From: Lutibacter sp.
GTDB taxonomy: Bacteria; Bacteroidota; Bacteroidia; Flavobacteriales; Flavobacteriaceae
DNA length: 8,740 nucleotides
Assembly: GCA_030599055.1 (NCBI GenBank)
Contig: JAUVOS010000101.1
Location: 1-8,740 of the forward strand
Direction: 5' to 3'
This document shows, one piece after another, positions 5,445 to 8,740 of the stretch. A program made the translations under genes and the position numbers. The notes under the pieces are model-generated. The model was not told the origin of the DNA. It saw only the letters and a program-made list of their open reading frames with translations, and ran no database searches. The first letter of the stretch is position 1. Every line of letters begins with the position of its first letter.

Positions 5445-7271
5445 TAAGTCTAATTTTTTTCCTAAATACATCAATTTACACCCTGATTCTACAGACATTT
5501 GTTCACTATTAAAAGGGATGATATGAACTTCTCCTTGTTTATCTTTAATAAATAAGGGGATGGTTTTTAGATCTTGTTTTGTAATTTCTAAAATCTTTAA
5601 ATAGTGCTCTTTAGAGGTGATTTCTACCTCATTAATATAGGGAAAATCGCGAACTACTTCACTGATATTTATATAATCATCTGTATATGAAAACAAACCC
5701 TCTTTTGGATTGTTATTGGGATCATTCATTTCTTCGGCACTTATCAATCGATATGAACCAAATTCACCAAATTGTGATGAAAGTTTGGAAATAGCATATT
5801 CGTTGATACGGCTACTACCAGTTAAAGCCATTAAATTCCCGATGTCATTTAACTCAATATTTTCAACTAGTTCTTCAGAAAAAATATCACATTCAATGGC
5901 TTCTAAATGTTGTGTTTTTGCAATATCTATAGATTTTGCATTGCTATCAATTAAAACGACGCGACGACCTGCATTTTGTAAATAAGTAGCAATTAAACGA
6001 GATGGAGGCGAAGCACCGATAATTAGTATTCCTTCTGATTTTTTTAATAAAACACCTGTAAAACGAGCAAATAGTTTTGCCGTTGTTGCATTTAACAAAA
6101 CGGTTCCCAATACAATCATAAAAACTAAAGGAGTTATATATTCAGCTCCTTCAACTCCTTGCATCGCTAATTTTAATCCAAATAAAGAAGCAATTCCAGC
6201 TGCGACAATTCCACGAGGGCCAACCCAACTTATAAAAAGTTTTTCATTTAATTTTAAACCTGATTTATAGGTGCTAAGAAAAACACCTAAAGGCCGAACG
6301 ATTAAAATAACGATACCAAATAAGGCTAAAGTTTCCCAATTATAAATAAGATCAAAATCTGATACGTTTATATTGGCCGAAAGCAATATAAATAGTATAG
6401 AAATAAGCAGAATACTAATTGCTTCTTTAAAATATAATACATCTTTTAGGGCATCTATTTTCATGTTTCCTAAAACCATTCCCATAATAACTACAGCCAA
6501 TAAGCCACTTTCATGTGCAAATAAATCAGATAAAACAAATACTGTTAAAACCGTAGCTAAAGACACTACATTTATTAAATAATGTGGAATCCATTTTTGT
6601 TTTAAGGCAACAGCAAATGCATAGGCAGCTGTAAATCCGATAGAAAAACCGATGATTATTATTTTTCCAAATTCGATTAAGGCTTCTTGTGTAAATTCTG
6701 TTCCATGTTCGCCAGCTCCAACTACGATAAATTCATAAACTAATACCGCCGCCAAAGCTCCGATGGGATCAATAAGGATTCCTTCCCATTTTAAGACTGT
6801 TGAAATATCTTTTTTTATAGCTAAATTTCGAAGAATTGGTGTAATAACTGTTGGACCAGTTACAATAATCAGCGCTGAAAATAAAAAAGCTATTTGCCAA
6901 TTAAGTCCGATGATATAATGGGCAGCAATTCCTGCAGTAATCATGGTAATTAGTGAACCCCATGAAATCAATTTATATATCACAGGCCCTACATTTTTTA
7001 GTTCTTCTTTTTTAAGAGTCATTCCTCCTTCAAATAAAATTAATGCTATTGAAAGTGAAACAAAATTAAATAGACGTTCCCCTGGGAAAATTCCAGTTGT
7101 ACCATTCCAAAGAGGTTCTATCCATTTACTACCATCATCGGTAAGAAGGGTAGAAATAGGACCAACAAAAAGTCCAATTAATATTAAAGGTAATATGGCG
7201 GGAATTTTTAATCTCCATGCAAACCATTGGGCGAGTATCCCTAATATAATAATTCCGGCTAGTTCTAACAT
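5442..7271 (-). CDS. CPA1/NhaP-type cation:proton antiporter with C-terminal RCK-like nucleotide-binding domain
   Basis: This inner-membrane carrier is expected to exchange Na+ or K+ for protons in pH and salt homeostasis. Residues 1-409 form a Na_H_Exchanger domain with about twelve hydrophobic segments. They include FEGGMTL (80-86), TGPTVITPILRNL (138-150), WEGILIDPIGA (162-172) and SWVGPRGIVAAG (348-359). Asp168 is the expected cation-binding aspartate, but the residue before it is Ile167 rather than the Asn of the classical CPA1 'ND' pair. Residues 413-510 look like a TrkA_N/RCK Rossmann domain, with GILIIGASPPSR and Asp442 at the end of the second strand. A further soluble part reaches 609. 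This suggests gating by NAD(H) or another ligand. Which cation is carried cannot be read from sequence. The promoter overlaps that of the divergent arginine deiminase gene, and the stop codon lies in the shared terminator. Confidence 0.9.
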   Translation of the reverse strand: MLELAGIIILGILAQWFAWRLKIPAILPLILIGLFVGPISTLLTDDGSKWIEPLWNGTTGIFPGERLFNFVSLSIALILFEGGMTLKKEELKNVGPVIYKLISWGSLITMITAGIAAHYIIGLNWQIAFLFSALIIVTGPTVITPILRNLAIKKDISTVLKWEGILIDPIGALAAVLVYEFIVVGAGEHGTEFTQEALIEFGKIIIIGFSIGFTAAYAFAVALKQKWIPHYLINVVSLATVLTVFVLSDLFAHESGLLAVVIMGMVLGNMKIDALKDVLYFKEAISILLISILFILLSANINVSDFDLIYNWETLALFGIVILIVRPLGVFLSTYKSGLKLNEKLFISWVGPRGIVAAGIASLFGLKLAMQGVEGAEYITPLVFMIVLGTVLLNATTAKLFARFTGVLLKKSEGILIIGASPPSRLIATYLQNAGRRVVLIDSNAKSIDIAKTQHLEAIECDIFSEELVENIELNDIGNLMALTGSSRINEYAISKLSSQFGEFGSYRLISAEEMNDPNNNPKEGLFSYTDDYINISEVVRDFPYINEVEITSKEHYLKILEITKQDLKTIPLFIKDKQGEVHIIPFNSEQMSVESGCKLMYLGKKLDL

Positions 7272-7298
7272 TTACTTATTTAAGATTTATATAAAGAA

Positions 7299-7321
7299 AC
7301 GAAAATAGTATTTATTTTCGT
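7299..7321. promoter_or_regulatory. Inverted repeat in the antiporter-deiminase intergenic region
   Basis: ACGAAAATA (7299-7307) and TATTTTCGT (7313-7321) form perfect 9-bp arms around GTATT. On the plus strand the site fills the region just upstream of the deiminase -7 box, where no -33 TTTG exists. On the minus strand it lies inside the predicted antiporter leader, where it could fold as an RNA hairpin. It is therefore a candidate operator for one gene and a leader structure for the other. Confidence 0.45.
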
Positions 7322-7322
7322 G

Positions 7323-7330
7323 TATTTTTG
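7323..7330 (+). promoter_or_regulatory. Arginine deiminase promoter -7 box
   Basis: TATTTTTG matches the Bacteroidota -7 element TAnnTTTG and ends 21 bases before the deiminase ATG, predicting a leader of about 15 bases. No TTTG or TTG lies 17-23 bases upstream, so the promoter looks weak or activator-dependent. Confidence 0.5.
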
Positions 7331-7362
7331 CAAATGTAAAGATATTGATTTATGAAACCAAA
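7331..7362 (-). promoter_or_regulatory. Antiporter promoter with full -33 and -7 boxes
   Basis: Read on the minus strand, TTTG (7359-7362), a 20-base spacer, and TACATTTG (7331-7338) fit the Bacteroidota primary-sigma promoter TTTG-N17-23-TAnnTTTG in full. The -33 box falls at codons 3-4 of arginine deiminase. The -7 box directly touches the deiminase -7 box. The predicted start near 7325 gives a leader of about 54 bases. Confidence 0.6.
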
Positions 7363-8605
7363 CATATATTCTGAAATAGGAAAATTAAAAAGAGTCGTTA
7401 TTCATAGCCCCGATGAAGGATTAGCCCGAATTTCTCCTAAAAAAGCAGAAGAACTTTTATTTGATGACATCATTCATTTGCCTTTGATTCAAAAAGAACA
7501 TGCTATTTTTGTCAATGTATTAAAGTTGTTCTTAGGATCTGAAAATGTGGTTGATACCGAAACTTTGTTAGAGGAATCTTTAGACTATTCTCATGTCAAT
7601 AAAGAAAAACTAATTGATGATATTATTCAGTTTGAGGAATTACCTTCAAAAGTAAAGCCAATGATGCTCGATATGAGTACAGAAAGATTGACAGATTTAC
7701 TCATAACAGGATATTGTGTGCGTGACGATTCATATCTCTTTGATTCGATTCCTAACTTTATTTTTACACGAGATATTGCGGTTGTTATCAAAGATTATAT
7801 ATTGATTACAAAAGCAGCTAGGGAAGCGAGACATCGTGAAAATATTCTTGCCAGGTATATTATTAATACGCATCCGATGCTTCTTGAAACAAGAAAGAGC
7901 AAGAAGGTAATCGATTTGAATAATGTCGATCTTTTTCCGCCTTCAAAAAGAGGAAAACCTGTTTCAATGGAAGGTGGTGACGTAATGATGATTCACAAAG
8001 ACTATCTTTTAATTGGGCATAGTGAAAGAACTTCGCATCACGCAATAGACTTATTAAAACAATACCTTTTTAAGAATAATATAATTGATAATGTCGTTGA
8101 AATTGAAATTCCGAATGAAAGAAACTACATGCATATCGATACTGTATTTACGCAGATAAATACCAATCAAATTGTAGCATTTAAACCTATTGTTTATGAT
8201 GGAGTAGGTTCTTTGGTGAAAGTATATAACAAATCAGGAAAAATAAATAAGTATTTATCAGTAAAAGAATTCTTTTTAAAAGAAATTAATCCAAATATGG
8301 AGTTTATTTTTGGAGGAAAAGGTATTTATCCTTATCAAGAAAGAGAACAATGGACAGATGGATGCAATTTAGTTGCATTAAAACCAGGTATTGCCATCGC
8401 TTATGATAGAAATATTAAAACGGATGAGGCTTTAAAGGCGGTTGGATATACTATACTACCAGCAAAAGAATTAATTGCAGGTGTAAAAGATAAAAGTATT
8501 GCTATTGATAAATTAGAAATGACCATTATTACATTGCCTTCAACAGAGTTATCTAGAGGAAGAGGCGGCTCGCATTGTATGACTTGTCCTCTTGTAAGGG
8601 AATAA
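7352..8605 (+). CDS. arcA: Arginine deiminase
   Basis: This cytosolic enzyme hydrolyses L-arginine to L-citrulline and ammonia, the first step of the deiminase pathway. The 417-residue product has the usual length and all expected catalytic signatures of the guanidine-modifying fold. FTRD at 138-141 carries Asp141, EGGD at 207-210 carries Glu207, and HIDTVF at 261-266 carries His261 and Asp263. The C-terminal GRGGSHCMTCPLVRE carries the nucleophile Cys409. These match Asp166, Glu224, His278, Asp280 and Cys406 of the Pseudomonas enzyme. The last motif separates it from amidinotransferases and agmatine deiminase. No ornithine carbamoyltransferase, carbamate kinase or arginine/ornithine antiporter gene is seen before the window ends, so citrulline use is unknown. 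The ATG lacks a Shine-Dalgarno sequence. The gene is divergent from the cation:proton antiporter with interlocked promoters. Confidence 0.94.
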   Translation: MKPNIYSEIGKLKRVVIHSPDEGLARISPKKAEELLFDDIIHLPLIQKEHAIFVNVLKLFLGSENVVDTETLLEESLDYSHVNKEKLIDDIIQFEELPSKVKPMMLDMSTERLTDLLITGYCVRDDSYLFDSIPNFIFTRDIAVVIKDYILITKAAREARHRENILARYIINTHPMLLETRKSKKVIDLNNVDLFPPSKRGKPVSMEGGDVMMIHKDYLLIGHSERTSHHAIDLLKQYLFKNNIIDNVVEIEIPNERNYMHIDTVFTQINTNQIVAFKPIVYDGVGSLVKVYNKSGKINKYLSVKEFFLKEINPNMEFIFGGKGIYPYQEREQWTDGCNLVALKPGIAIAYDRNIKTDEALKAVGYTILPAKELIAGVKDKSIAIDKLEMTIITLPSTELSRGRGGSHCMTCPLVRE

Positions 8606-8618
8606 AAGGTATTAAACC

Positions 8619-8699
8619 TCAGGGTAGAACCCTGAACCCAATAAAAGGAATCGACCTAGAAGGTCGAGGTATTAACCAATAACCCGCTAAAAAAGCGGG
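8619..8699. repeat. Three 17-base hairpins at exact 32-bp spacing
   Basis: The hairpins are TCAGGGT-AGA-ACCCTGA (8619-8635), TCGACCT-AGA-AGGTCGA (8651-8667) and CCCGCT-AAAAA-AGCGGG (8683-8699). Each spans 17 bases, starts exactly 32 bp after the last, and is separated by a 15-base AT-rich spacer. The arms differ in sequence but stay perfectly paired, and the first two share the AGA loop. Shared scraps such as AATAAAAGG (8601, 8640), GGTATTAA (8608, 8668) and CCAATAA (8638, 8676) link the spacers. The first hairpin starts 14 bases after the deiminase stop codon. Confidence 0.7.
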
Positions 8700-8700
8700 A

Positions 8701-8738
8701 TTAGTTCGGCTAACTTAAAAATTGAAATAATTTTTAAG
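8701..8738. repeat. Two further hairpins at the window end
   Basis: A small stem TTAG-TTCGG-CTAA (8701-8713) is followed at once by CTTAAAAATT-GAAAT-AATTTTTAAG (8714-8738), a perfect 10-bp stem. They extend the hairpin run but not the 32-bp rhythm. The AT-rich last stem could end deiminase transcription, although no clean T-tract is seen before the window stops. Confidence 0.5.
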
Positions 8739-8740
8739 AG

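Noticed and set aside
6943..7308. 121-codon plus-strand open frame antisense to the antiporter N-terminus
   Set aside because: It mirrors the transmembrane coding sequence and ends across the divergent promoter region. It has no promoter or domain support.
7863..8045. 60-codon minus-strand open frame inside arginine deiminase
   Set aside because: It is an antisense shadow within a well-supported gene.
8601..8740. CRISPR-like array, because of the regular 32-bp spacing
   Set aside because: The 17-base hairpin units do not share sequence, while a CRISPR repeat would be near-identical. Only three units fit the rhythm, and no cas gene is visible.

Overview
The window looks like a chromosomal segment from a member of the Bacteroidota, most likely the Flavobacteriia. 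The DNA is AT-rich, and no gene start has a Shine-Dalgarno match; most are preceded by A-rich sequence. Several upstream regions carry the phylum's -7 promoter box (TAnnTTTG). The protein families also fit that group: a full-length transketolase, a YoaB-like RidA, a lone arginine deiminase, and a secreted protein with an 'LNKDGYVDYLRV' segment of a kind I recall from flavobacterial proteins. Genus cannot be decided from the sequence alone.

Layout. Positions 1-171 hold no gene but contain a long imperfect palindrome (about 7-110). Positions 172-3387 carry three minus-strand genes, transcribed in the order ridA-like, tkt, rpe. Tkt and Rpe are two enzymes of the non-oxidative pentose phosphate pathway and are separated by only 78 bp. 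A near-identical 34-35 bp repeat lies just in front of each of their start codons. Positions 3388-4075 are a 688-bp gene-free stretch with a RidA promoter candidate, a CGCAAAGACGC-type repeat cluster, a strong palindrome and a sigma-54-like promoter. That promoter candidate precedes the secreted protein gene (4076-5386, plus). An 18-bp perfect inverted repeat (5406-5444) separates this gene from the convergent NhaP-type antiporter gene (5442-7271, minus) and includes the antiporter stop codon. The antiporter is divergent from arginine deiminase (7352-8605, plus). Past the deiminase, to the window end, is a run of five hairpins, the first three spaced exactly 32 bp apart.

How the genes may work together. 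rpe and tkt together interconvert pentose phosphates. The antiporter and arginine deiminase both affect internal pH: the antiporter exchanges cations for protons, and the deiminase releases ammonia. Their -7 boxes directly abut, and the antiporter's -33 box falls inside the deiminase coding sequence, so the two promoters probably compete for polymerase. This is inference.

The least explained items are the 32-bp-periodic hairpin array, the edge palindrome, the abutting promoters, and the secreted protein with its putative sigma-54 promoter and upstream palindrome. No defence, mobile or biosynthetic gene cluster is visible.
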